Made by a program: the position numbers and the translations under genes. This document shows, piece after piece, positions 44,589 through 53,200 of a stretch of 64,000 bases of DNA (its first letter is position 1; each line of letters starts with the position of its first letter). A model generated the notes under the pieces. It worked only from the letters and a program-made list of their open reading frames with translations. It was not told where the DNA came from and did not search any database. The stretch comes from Acidobacteriaceae bacterium (lineage in GTDB: Bacteria > Acidobacteriota > Terriglobia > Terriglobales > Acidobacteriaceae), in contig JASHOQ010000068.1 of the NCBI GenBank assembly GCA_030041045.1, forward strand, positions 1-64,000. The letters are read 5' to 3'.

Positions 44589-45548
44589 TTAAAACGCCGG
44601 CTGCTGCGCGTGATCCTCTTCCTCTTCCACGCCGTAGCGGCGCAGCAGGTTGGGCAGGCTCTGCGAAAATGCCGAGCGCGGCATCACCACGTCACACCCT
44701 GCTTCCACACCTTTGAGCTTCAGGTCGCCCTGTACATGGCTCAGGAAGCCGATGATCGACACCGCCTTCTTGAACTTGGCGCGGAACTTCGGAATCAGCG
44801 TCATTGGTTTCGCGTTGAGGTTGTTCAGGTCGAAGACCAGGAGCGTAGGCCGCTCTGCGTCGGGCGCCTCCAAAATGCGTGTCACCACGTCCTTGTCGCC
44901 TTTGGCAAACTCCACCTTCACGCCCAGCTTGCGCGCTGTCTCCTGAATCTTGGCCAGGAAGAACAGATCCTCGATGAAGCAAAAGATGCGCGTCGGCGCA
45001 TCCTCGCGCACAGGCGCCGCCGGCTGGGGCACATAGGCGTCGTGATAGTACGCGCCGTGGCTGTTGCTGCCGATCTGAATGGTCGACGGCGGCCCGTCGG
45101 CTACGTTGCCGTTCACCGCGCGGTAGCTGTGGTCCATGGGACCGACAAACTCCCTCGGGCCCTTCTGCCTGTTCTTGCGTTTGCCCTGCCCCTGGTGGTT
45201 GATGCTGTTGCCGGGCGACGAAGGCGGACCGGCATTCTTCTGAAAGAATTTCTTCTTCCTCCGGCTCTGGCCCTGATGTACAGGTTTGCCCTGCGGGGAC
45301 TGCTGCGCCTGCGACTGGCCCTGCTGCCCCTGGTGATTCTGAGTCGAGCCCTGTTGGTTGGATTTGTTCTTGCGGCGGCGCCGGCGGCGCCGGTGTCCCT
45401 GCGACTGCACCTGGCCATTGTCAGGTGCTGGCCCCAGCTCCGGCTGAGGCTGCGTCGATTCTGTCGTCATGCGTATACTTCCTGGTACTTTGCAGTCTGG
45501 TGCTTTGCAATTTAGTTCGTCGAACTCGAGCTCGGCATTGTCGCTCAT
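44589..45548 (-). CDS. Receiver-like domain protein with disordered basic/Gln-rich N-terminus
   Basis: The product is 319 aa from ATG 45548 or 293 aa from ATG 45470 (MTTESTQPQPEL), which has CAGGAAG upstream and avoids a short repeat. The N-terminal ~150 residues are disordered: RRRRRRRKNKSNQQGST, then QGQQGQSQAQQSPQG and RRKKKFF. The C-terminal ~120 residues look like a response-regulator receiver fold (RIFCFIEDLFFLAKIQETA ... PTLLVFDLNN ... VSIIGFLSHV ... CDVVMPRSAF), with Asp at the FDL position but without the usual acidic pair and Lys. It may bind RNA through the basic part; that is a guess. Confidence 0.6.
   Translation of the reverse strand: MSDNAELEFDELNCKAPDCKVPGSIRMTTESTQPQPELGPAPDNGQVQSQGHRRRRRRRKNKSNQQGSTQNHQGQQGQSQAQQSPQGKPVHQGQSRRKKKFFQKNAGPPSSPGNSINHQGQGKRKNRQKGPREFVGPMDHSYRAVNGNVADGPPSTIQIGSNSHGAYYHDAYVPQPAAPVREDAPTRIFCFIEDLFFLAKIQETARKLGVKVEFAKGDKDVVTRILEAPDAERPTLLVFDLNNLNAKPMTLIPKFRAKFKKAVSIIGFLSHVQGDLKLKGVEAGCDVVMPRSAFSQSLPNLLRRYGVEEEEDHAQQPAF
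45482..45511. repeat. Two-unit 15-bp direct repeat near the receiver-like gene's start
   Basis: CTGGTACTTTGCAGT is followed by CTGGTGCTTTGCAAT, 13 of 15 positions identical. If the start is 45548 it encodes KAPDCKVPG; if 45470 it is in the leader. Confidence 0.6.
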
Positions 45549-45859
45549 CCGGGCTTTCCTGCGCAGTGCGCGGCGCCGGACTCGGCCTTTTTCAGGCCAG
45601 CTTTTGCAAACCGCCTCCGGGACGCCGCGCCCTCACCGCGATTTATAAGCGCGGCCCTTCATCGCTGGCGTGGCCTCACTCCAAATGGCCCGGAAACGCA
45701 CCCGGCTTGAGAGCATCTTGTCGAAGTTAGTTGCCTGCTCCATGCGCGCGGGCAATCTTTTCCTCCCCAGAGACGTACCAGCGCACCCCTTCGTCCGCCG
45801 TTTCCAACTCTCTGGAAAATTCCTTGGCCGCACCCTGCGCAGATGCCGTTGATCAACTT

Positions 45860-46041
45860 CCTTCCGTTCTTCCGGAAGGACGCGGAACGGCTGGTGCTTT
45901 TCTCAGGTGTGCCCCTTCCTATGTGAGCCTGGGCCCCGTACAGCCGGCTTAGGTATGAGCTGTTCTCGCAGGACCTGCCGGCTCGGCGGCGAGCTTGCCC
46001 TCCCCGAAACCGGGAGGCCCGCGTCAGCCGCGTGATAGGCA
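45860..46041 (-). ncRNA. Candidate structured RNA downstream of a sigma70-like promoter
   Basis: This gene-free stretch has nested inverted repeats on the minus strand: CTTGC/GCAAG enclosing CCTCCC/GGGAGG, GCTCG/CGAGC, and AGCCGGCAGG/CCTAAGCCGGCT. A promoter-like pair TTGCCA-N17-TAGTAT sits just upstream. I tested RNase P, tmRNA, 6S and SRP RNA consensus by eye and none fits convincingly. The end is unclear. Confidence 0.3.
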
Positions 46042-46047
46042 AGTTCG

Positions 46048-46076
46048 ATACTACAGCGAAGGCAACGGGCTGGCAA
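46048..46076 (-). promoter_or_regulatory. Sigma70-like promoter in a gene-free region
   Basis: On the minus strand TTGCCA (46071-46076) and TAGTAT (46048-46053) are separated by exactly 17 bp. The predicted start is about 46041. The downstream sequence is GC-rich and folds well; the receiver-like gene lies ~500 bp further on. Confidence 0.45.
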
Positions 46077-46141
46077 GAGGTGTTTGTTGCTTCGCCTGAA
46101 CGGAGGATTTCGATTGCGGGATTACTTCCGGGGACACACAC

Positions 46142-46180
46142 CCAAAAGCACGAAGCGCCGCTCCCATAAGCGGCGCTTCG
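46142..46180 (-). terminator. Strong intrinsic terminator
   Basis: CGAAGCGCCGCT/AGCGGCGCTTCG-type stem (46151-46180), 11-12 bp, followed on the minus strand by TGCTTTTGG. It ends whatever is transcribed from the 46181-46528 stretch, either the mutM 3' region or a separate RNA. Confidence 0.7.
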
Positions 46181-46528
46181 CGGGACCTGCACCGGTCACT
46201 GGCCTCCCCCGGCAGGTTTTGGGCGGCGGCTCCTGGCCGCCGCACCGTCCGCAGGCTTTCCCGGCCGACTCTCCCCCTTAAGGGAACGGTCGCTCGCCGT
46301 TTGCTCTTGCCGGGCGCCTGCTCTGCTTCAGGCTGCCCTTAAGTCGGCAGCCCCAAACATCACTGGCGCCTTGGTAATAGCAATCCAAGTTCCTTTCACA
46401 ACATTCCTTATTTTCAAAAACTTAGCCAGGTTTTCCAGGTGTGCTGTTTTCGATTATGGGAGGTAGAAAAGGCGAAAACTTCAAAAAACCATAATTCTGT
46501 GTACCTCAATCCGTCCACGCCGGGAATC
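46181..46528 (-). other. Gene-free, hairpin-rich stretch ending in a terminator (mutM 3' region or RNA)
   Basis: On the minus strand the sequence shows GGCTGCC/GGGCAGCC, outer GGCGCC/GGCGCC, CCCGGC/GCCGGG, GGCGGC/GCCGCC and CCTGC/GCAGG pairs, then the terminator at 46142-46180. The AT-rich left part near 46.44-46.51 kb holds an inverted repeat ATTATGG/CCATAAT. No plausible coding frame was seen. Confidence 0.35.
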
Positions 46529-47374
46529 TCACTGCTGACAGAGCGGGCAATAGTGCGTTCCCCGCCCGGCAATTGTGATCCGCCGGATCGGCGTCCCGCA
46601 GCGGCGGCAAGGCTCCCCTGTGCGCTGATACACAGAGTGCTCGAGCTGAAAAAACCCCCGCTCGCCGTCCGCGCCCACATAATCGCTTACCGAGGAGCCT
46701 CCGAGCCGGATGGCATGCAGAAGCACTTTTTTGAGCGCCTGCCGCAGCCGCTCAAGCTCGGCCCGCGTCAGCCGGCCCGCCACGCGCCGCGGCCGGATTC
46801 CGGCCTGGAAGAGGCTTTCGTCAGCGTAGATGTTGCCCAACCCGGCCAGCAGTTTTTGATTGAGCAGTGCGGCCTTGATGGGCGTGCGCCGCCCGCGGAA
46901 AAGGGCTGCAAACGCCTCCGTTCCAATGGCCAGAGGCTCGTCGCCCGGCGGGCCGAATGACTCACCCCGCGCAAGCTCCCTCAATTCCAGCCGCCCAAAC
47001 CGCCGGGGATCGACAAAGCGCAACTCGCGTCCGCTCGCGAGCGTCAGCCGCGCGTGCGTGTGTTTCTCCGCCGGCGCCTCCGGCGTGGTCACCAGCAGCC
47101 GGCCGGTCATGCCCAGATGCACAATCCACTGGGCCTCCACCTGCTCCTCTGCACGTGTCCGCTCGCCCGTGGCCGGCCCCATCTCACACACAATGTGCTT
47201 GCCCGCGCGGTGCACGCCGAGAAACACACGCCCTTCAAGCCCTCTGGCCTGCCTCGCCGGCGGAGTCTTGAACGGCTCGTGCTCGCCGCTGAACCACGCC
47301 TCCACCACGCGATCGCCGCGTAGGCGCGCATCGACGCCGCGCGCGATCGTCTCCACCTCGGGCAATTCGGGCAT
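46529..47374 (-). CDS. mutM: Formamidopyrimidine-DNA glycosylase
   Basis: The protein has 281 aa with the mature start PELPEVETIARGVDARL (catalytic Pro2, Glu3). The beta-strand lysine region GVHRAGKHIVCE and the helix-two-turn-helix block LLNQKLLAGLGNIYADESLFQAGIRP are present. The C-terminal zinc finger is CRRCGTPIRRITIAGRGTHYCPLC, complete. It removes 8-oxoguanine and formamidopyrimidines from DNA. The insert ATGERTRAEEQVEA in the N-domain is a little longer than usual. Confidence 0.95.
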   Translation of the reverse strand: MPELPEVETIARGVDARLRGDRVVEAWFSGEHEPFKTPPARQARGLEGRVFLGVHRAGKHIVCEMGPATGERTRAEEQVEAQWIVHLGMTGRLLVTTPEAPAEKHTHARLTLASGRELRFVDPRRFGRLELRELARGESFGPPGDEPLAIGTEAFAALFRGRRTPIKAALLNQKLLAGLGNIYADESLFQAGIRPRRVAGRLTRAELERLRQALKKVLLHAIRLGGSSVSDYVGADGERGFFQLEHSVYQRTGEPCRRCGTPIRRITIAGRGTHYCPLCQQ

Positions 47375-47399
47375 TCGCTTATTTTAATGAAGGGGTGAA

Positions 47400-47927
47400 T
47401 CATTTACGGTCGGCGGACGCATGATCGGCGGGCGTGAGAATCTTATTCGCTTCGAAGCTCACGATCTTCCACACCCCCGGCGGGCCTTCCACGTAGACGC
47501 GCGTGTAGCGGTAGCTCCCGGAGATATCGCCGTCCGGTGTCGTCGCCTGCACGTCGGCAGTTGACGTGACCAGCGCTGTGGTCCCGTAAAAGCGCACCTT
47601 GCGATCGGAAACTTCCAGGCTGGTGAAGTGCACGCGATGCAGGTTTGCCAGCGCTTCATCCTTTGTCTGCAGTGTGCCCGAGGGCGTGATGGCCATATAG
47701 TCTTCGGCCAGCAGACCGCTCATCGCTGCGATGTCGTCCTTAAGCATCGCGTCGCGCCATACATCTTCCAGGTGATCGATCTCGTGACGCCGCTCGTGCT
47801 TCTCCTTCTGGGGGACCCCCGCCCAAAGCACGCTCACGCACGCGGCCAGCGCAAGCGCGGCCAGAACCGCTCGCCCCGCGCGGAGCCGGAGCAGGCGTTT
47901 CCAGGGGTCGGTCGCCGAGCGCGTCAT
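47400..47927 (-). CDS. Exported SnoaL/DUF4440-like NTF2-fold protein
   Basis: The ATG at 47927 (MTRSATDPWKRLLRLRAG) gives 175 aa; the track start at 48038 is not supported. A membrane or signal segment is visible (AVLAALALAACVSVLWAG). The NTF2-like core matches DUF4440: DHLEDVWRDAMLKDDIAAMSGLLAEDYMAITPSG, then ALVTSTADVQA and YRYTRVYVEGPPGVWKIVSFEA. Such proteins bind small ligands or act as isomerases; role unknown. It ends 25 bp upstream of mutM's start. Confidence 0.8.
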   Translation of the reverse strand: MTRSATDPWKRLLRLRAGRAVLAALALAACVSVLWAGVPQKEKHERRHEIDHLEDVWRDAMLKDDIAAMSGLLAEDYMAITPSGTLQTKDEALANLHRVHFTSLEVSDRKVRFYGTTALVTSTADVQATTPDGDISGSYRYTRVYVEGPPGVWKIVSFEANKILTPADHASADRK

Positions 47928-48079
47928 ACGCGTATCGGATGGTAGCCCCGGACCGGTTTGGAGGTCAACGCAATTCCGGCCGGAACATGGTATCCATTGA
48001 TACATCCGCATCCATTCGAGCCCGTCCACACCAGGCACTGCCTGCGCGCTCTCCCCTCAGGTTTGACGCAAAAAGCAGC

Positions 48080-48367
48080 TTAAACGAGAGCGATCAGGTT
48101 CTCGAGGTTGCGCTCCCGCATCTTCTGGTACAACCCGCCGACCACGTACTTCTTGAAGTGCGCCGAATCGCGGTGCGCCGCCATTGCTTCCTCGTCGCGA
48201 TATCGTTCATAAATCAGCACTGTATCCGGATCTTCCTGCACCTGGTGGGGAAAGAATCCGATGCAGCCCGGTTCCTTCCGTGAGGCATCGGCCAGATTGC
48301 GCAGCATCTCCGCGATTTCCGCGCGATCCTCCGAAGCAAACTTGAACCGGATTACAAAACTGATCAT
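48080..48367 (-). CDS. Antibiotic biosynthesis monooxygenase (ABM/quinol monooxygenase) family protein
   Basis: The protein has 95 aa, the usual single-domain ABM length. MISFVIRFKFASEDRAEIAEMLRNLADASRKEPGCIGF and VLIYERYRDEEAMAAHRDSAHFKKY form the ferredoxin-like dimeric alpha-beta barrel pattern. Family members include YgiN-like quinol monooxygenases and heme-degrading enzymes; the substrate cannot be told. It stands alone. Confidence 0.88.
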   Translation of the reverse strand: MISFVIRFKFASEDRAEIAEMLRNLADASRKEPGCIGFFPHQVQEDPDTVLIYERYRDEEAMAAHRDSAHFKKYVVGGLYQKMRERNLENLIALV

Positions 48368-48441
48368 AGAGGCAATTCCTTTGTGCCACTGAGCTTGTGG
48401 AAATGGTTACTCAAGTGTACCTTTGATCGCCAAGACTACGC

Positions 48442-49752
48442 CTAAAGAGCCTCAAGCGCCCGGGCAAACTCCGGCAGCAGGATGGTCTGACCGCGGTCCG
48501 GACCGGTGGAAATCATGCCGATGCGCGCGCCGCTTTCACGCTCCTGAAACAATAAATACTCGCGCGCCGCCGTCGGCAGCCATTCGAACTCCGTCACCCC
48601 CTCGGTCGATTCGCGCCAGCCCTTGAGCCTGGTGTAACAAGGCTTGATCTGCTCCAGTCCGTAGACGTCCGCGGGAATCTCATCCGTCATCCTTCCGCCG
48701 ATATCGTACCCGACGCACACCGGAATCTCATCCAGCTCATCGAGCACGTCCAGCTTGGTCACTACCAGCCACTCGGCTCCGTTCACCTGGTTCGAATAGC
48801 GCAGCATGGGCATGTCGAGCCAGCCGCAACGCCGCGGACGTCCCGTCACCGCGCCGTACTCATGCCCGCGCGCGCGCAGCACTTCGCCGCTCGCATCGTG
48901 AATCTCGGTGGGAAACGGTCCCTCGCCCACGCGGGTCACATAGGCCTTGGTCACCGAGATCACCGTCCCAATCGCCGTCGGCCCCACACCCGTTCCCGTG
49001 GCCGCACCGCCGGCGGTTGACGACGACGAAGTCACAAACGGATAGGTCCCGTGATCGATGTCGAGCATTGTGCCCTGCGCGCCCTCGAACATCACACTAC
49101 CGCCCTCGGCCAAAATGTTATTCAGGAGCCGCGCCGTATCGGCCACAAACGGCCGCACCTTTTCCGCCGCCGCAGCATACTCGTCATACATCCTGGCCGG
49201 ATCGAGCGGATCGGTCCCGAACAGCGCATGGGCAATCGCGTTCTTCTCCGCGCAGGCGGCCTCAATGTGCGTTTTCAAAAGCGTCGGGTGCAGCAGGTCC
49301 ACCACGCGCAGCCCGCTGCGCGCCATCTTGTCCTCGTATGCAGGTCCGATGCCGCGGCTCGTGGTGCCGATCTTCTTCCGCCCCGGCGCACTTTCGGCCG
49401 CCAGCTCAATCATGCGGTGGTAGGGCAGAATCACCTGCGCGCGGTTGGAGACGAAAAGCTGCTCGTCAACGCCGACGCCCAGCTCGCGCAGATGCGCAAC
49501 CTCTTTCAAAAACGCCAGCGGATCGAGCACTACCCCGTTGCCGATGACACCCTTGCACCCCTTGCGCAGAACCCCGCAGGGAATCAGTTGCAGAACGAAC
49601 TTCTGATCCCCGATGATCACCGTGTGCCCGGCGTTGTGCCCGCCGGCGTAGCGCGCCACGGCGGAAAAGCGCTCGCTGAGCGCGTCCACAATCTTACCCT
49701 TGCCTTCGTCACCCCACTGGGCGCCCAGCACCACCGCCGTCTTCGCTCGCAT
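48442..49752 (-). CDS. purA: Adenylosuccinate synthetase
   Basis: The ATG at 49752 (MRAKTAVVLGAQWGDEGKGKIVDAL) gives 436 aa, normal for PurA; the track extension to 49905 lacks family resemblance. The P-loop-like QWGDEGKGK, GGHNAGHT, GTTSRGIGPAYEDK and FEGAQGTMLDIDHGTYPFVTSS blocks are all present. It makes adenylosuccinate from IMP, GTP and aspartate. The gene is monocistronic. Confidence 0.95.
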   Translation of the reverse strand: MRAKTAVVLGAQWGDEGKGKIVDALSERFSAVARYAGGHNAGHTVIIGDQKFVLQLIPCGVLRKGCKGVIGNGVVLDPLAFLKEVAHLRELGVGVDEQLFVSNRAQVILPYHRMIELAAESAPGRKKIGTTSRGIGPAYEDKMARSGLRVVDLLHPTLLKTHIEAACAEKNAIAHALFGTDPLDPARMYDEYAAAAEKVRPFVADTARLLNNILAEGGSVMFEGAQGTMLDIDHGTYPFVTSSSSTAGGAATGTGVGPTAIGTVISVTKAYVTRVGEGPFPTEIHDASGEVLRARGHEYGAVTGRPRRCGWLDMPMLRYSNQVNGAEWLVVTKLDVLDELDEIPVCVGYDIGGRMTDEIPADVYGLEQIKPCYTRLKGWRESTEGVTEFEWLPTAAREYLLFQERESGARIGMISTGPDRGQTILLPEFARALEAL

Positions 49753-50133
49753 TTCCGGTCCATTTCCGCAGCAGAGTCGCGTAAAAGTGTTCCGCGCAGT
49801 CGCAATCGCTCGAGTCGACCGCGGACGCGCTCGGCCCGCGGCCTCTACGATGATACAGCAGGGTGAATGCCGTTCAGGCTCTCTGAGGAAGCCTCTTCTG
49901 AGCAAAGTCGAAAGCGTTGATTCGGAGACTTGAGAATCCCATGGCGGACGGACTCAGGAATAGGCTCTATGCCCGATTTGAGGGCAAGCCGCATTCAGGA
50001 AGCGGACGCGCGATGGCAAGACCAATGCAAATCATTGCACCCGTGGTTAGACCACTGGCACGTCTGCAAGAATCTGCAATGATTGAAGATTCACTCCGTC
50101 TTTACACGCCGTTTCCCTTCAGCGATTTTTCTC

Positions 50134-50163
50134 TTGACACTGCGGCGGGAGCGTTATCATAAT
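50134..50163 (+). promoter_or_regulatory. Sigma70-like promoter of the giant gene
   Basis: TTGACA (50134-50139) and CATAAT (50158-50163) are 18 bp apart, within an AT-rich patch. The predicted leader is about 100 nt before ATG 50274. The rest of 49753-50133 holds no gene that I can support. Confidence 0.6.
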
Positions 50164-50273
50164 TTTCCGCGTTCATTGAGGTCTGACCAATCGGCTGCCG
50201 GGAACTCTGTCCCTGAACAGTCCGGCCGTCTTATAGCGCTCCCGCTCCACCTGTTTTTTTCCGGAGGTTAGTC

Positions 50274-53200
50274 ATGCTGCGCCGCGCCCTTGTTGCCGCT
50301 TTGCCTCCCGTGTCTCTAGCCGCCGCATTCGTTCTCGCCTGTCTTTTCCTTCTTTCTGCCGCCCGCGCGCAGGCGCCTGTCGCTTTGCCGTACACTATGA
50401 CCACCGTGGGCGGCCTCGCGCCCATGTCCTCGACCGCCGGCACGGCTTGCCCCAATCTGCCTGCAGGCCAGGTCTCCACGGACGCCTTCGGCGACGGCTG
50501 CCTTGCGGTCAACGGCATCTTCGGTGCCGCCGGCCGGGGCGGCGTGGTGGCCGACGCCTATGGCGACATCTTTATCGCGGACGACGTTGACGACGTGATC
50601 CACATGATCAATCCCTCCTCCGGCATCATGACGCGGCTGGCGGGAGCAGGCTCCGTCTGCTCCACCAAGCTCGATGGCTCGGGCGATGGCTGCATTGCCG
50701 CCACGCAGACCTCCGTCAGTAGCCAGCGCGGCATCGGCGTGGATCAATGGGGCAACGTCTTTTTGCCCGGCTACGGCGACCACATCGCCCACATCATCTG
50801 CCGCGCCGCCTCGCCCCTGTGCACGCCCGCGCAGGTGGGCACCCTCGAGGCCGTCGCCGGCTGCGTCACCAACACCGGCACCAACGGCACCACCGGCACC
50901 GGCCTCGACAACACCATCGCCCTCACGCTCAACGCCGGCACCTGCTCCACGTCGCTGGGCGAAATCAACACCCCGCGCGGCATCACCGCCGACCTTTACG
51001 GCAACGTCTACATCGCCGAAACGGCAACCTTCCGTTTCCGCGTGGTCCTGGGTCCGGAGACTTCTCCTTACTTCACGGGAACCAATCCGCTGTGGACCGC
51101 GCTCGCGGTGCACTACCCCTCGCTGACGCAGGGCTACGCCTATACCGTGGTCGATATCGGCGGCGACACCAGCGCCACTACTGCCGGCAACTCCTGCTCG
51201 GAGACGACAAACGGCGTGGTTTATAGCGGCACCGCGCTCGACAAGTTCGGCGATGGCTGCCCGCTCGACTTCAGCTCAGTAAGCACCAGCTCCAGCAGCT
51301 ACGTGCAGGGCGTGGCTACCGACGGCGCCGGCAATCTCGTCTTCACCGACCCCGGCAACGGCCGCCTGCGCGTCTTCTTCGTGAGCGGCGCGGGCACGGT
51401 GGGCGCGGCCATGGCCGCGGCCATCACCGCCAACAACCCCACCATCGCCACGCCGCAGCCCGGATTTGTTTACTCGCTCGCCGGCGGCGGTACCACTTCG
51501 ATCTCCGGCACGCCCACGCTCGGCTCGGCGACCAGCGGAATCGACTCCTCCATCTTCAAAGTCGCCGTCAGCCCGCAAGGCAACATCTTTGTCGGCGACA
51601 ACAGCAAGGTCGAGTTCTTCGACATCAATACCGGCTACATCCGCGTTCTCTTTTCCGCCGCCTCTTCGAACGTGACCACGGGCAGCTTCTGCAGCGGTTC
51701 TTCGGGACAGACTTCACTCAGCGCTTACAGCGACGGCTGCCCCGCCTCGAAATCCCTCTTCACCAACTCGAACGGCCTTGGCCTCGCCGTCGACGGCCAG
51801 GGCAGCCTCTATCTCTACGACGCCTCCAGCAACACCTCCGGCATGCTGGTGCGCAAAGTCCTCGCGCAGGGACTCGCCGAGCAGACGCTCACCGTTCCGC
51901 TCACGCAGACCTTCGATCTCCATCTCCCTGAATCGGCCTCCGCATCGCCCTCGGGCGCAACGGCCACGCTGGCCTCCACGCCTGACATCAGCGCCGGCGC
52001 ACCCACCTGCGCGCAAAACGCCGATGACTCCGTCGATTGCACCGTCGCCGTCACCGCCACGCCTTCGGCCGCCGGCCTGCGCTCCGCGGCGCTGACCATT
52101 ACGCTGCCTTCGGGTTCGTGGGTGAATCCTCTCGCCGACATCGCCCTCGGTGGAATTGTCTCGGGTTCGATCCTCACGGTAGATGACGCGGCCACCACGG
52201 TCTCCGGCGTCACCACACCGCTTGCGCCCTCGACCAAATCGGTATTCAGTTCCATCGCGCCCGCGGGCGTAGCGCTCGATGGCGCCGGCAACGCGTACGT
52301 AATGGATTTGAATTCCGGCTCGATCCTGGAATCTGTCGCCGGCGCCTCTGGCGTGGCCATCTCCTCCTCGCTGCCTTCGAATCCCGGACAGATCGCCGTC
52401 GACCAGCAGGGCGATGTCTTCGCCGTCGGCAGCGGCACGCCGGAGATTGAAGAGCTCGCCGTCACCGGCGCACCGGCTTCCGCCGGATCTCCTTCGACGT
52501 TCGCAGCAACCTCCATCGTCTACACGCCCGCGAACAGCGGCACGCCCACGCCCCAGGCAGCCGCCGTCGATAAGGCCGGCAATCTCTTCGTCGCCGACAA
52601 TCAGGGCTCGCCCGCAGACAACGCTGTCTACCGGCTCACGCTCGAAGCCGACCCTGCGAGCCGGCAGACCGAAATCGCCTCCGGCCTCTCCAATCCCGTC
52701 TCGCTCGCCGTCGATTCGCTCGGCAACGTCTATGTCGCCGACAAGGGCGCCGACGCCGTCCTCAAGCTCACCCCCGGCGCCAATGGCGCCTACACGCAGT
52801 CCACGCTACTCACCGGCGTGACGCCCGTCGCCGTCGCCGCCGATCCTGCGGGCGATGTCTATGTGCAGGACGAAAACAGCTCCTCGGTTCTCGAAGTGCC
52901 CGTGAGCGGCCCGGCGGAAATCAGCGTCTACCCCGGCCTCGTCGCGCCCACCGGACTCGCCGTCGACGGCAAAGGCGATGTCTTCAGCGCGGACTCGAAG
53001 AACACGTCGATCACGGAGATCATCCGCAACGCCGTCGCCTATACCTTCCCCAATGAGACCACCACCCTGAGCGGCGCACTCACCAATGGCGGAAATCTTG
53101 TGGCTACGCCCGAAAACACCAACACCTCCAGCTTCACGCTCGGCGCGGGCGCATCCAACGGCTGCATGTTCTCCGGCTCAACCACCGCCGGCGAGGCCTG

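Noticed and set aside
44364-45515. 383-aa plus-strand ORF
   Set aside because: It is antisense to the receiver-like gene; its hydrophobic tail is the complement of Arg/Gln-rich codons.
46181-46400. tmRNA (a GCAAACGGCGAG stretch resembles a tag start)
   Set aside because: No tRNA-like T-arm or acceptor end is present and the peptide ANGERPFP does not end like a degradation tag.
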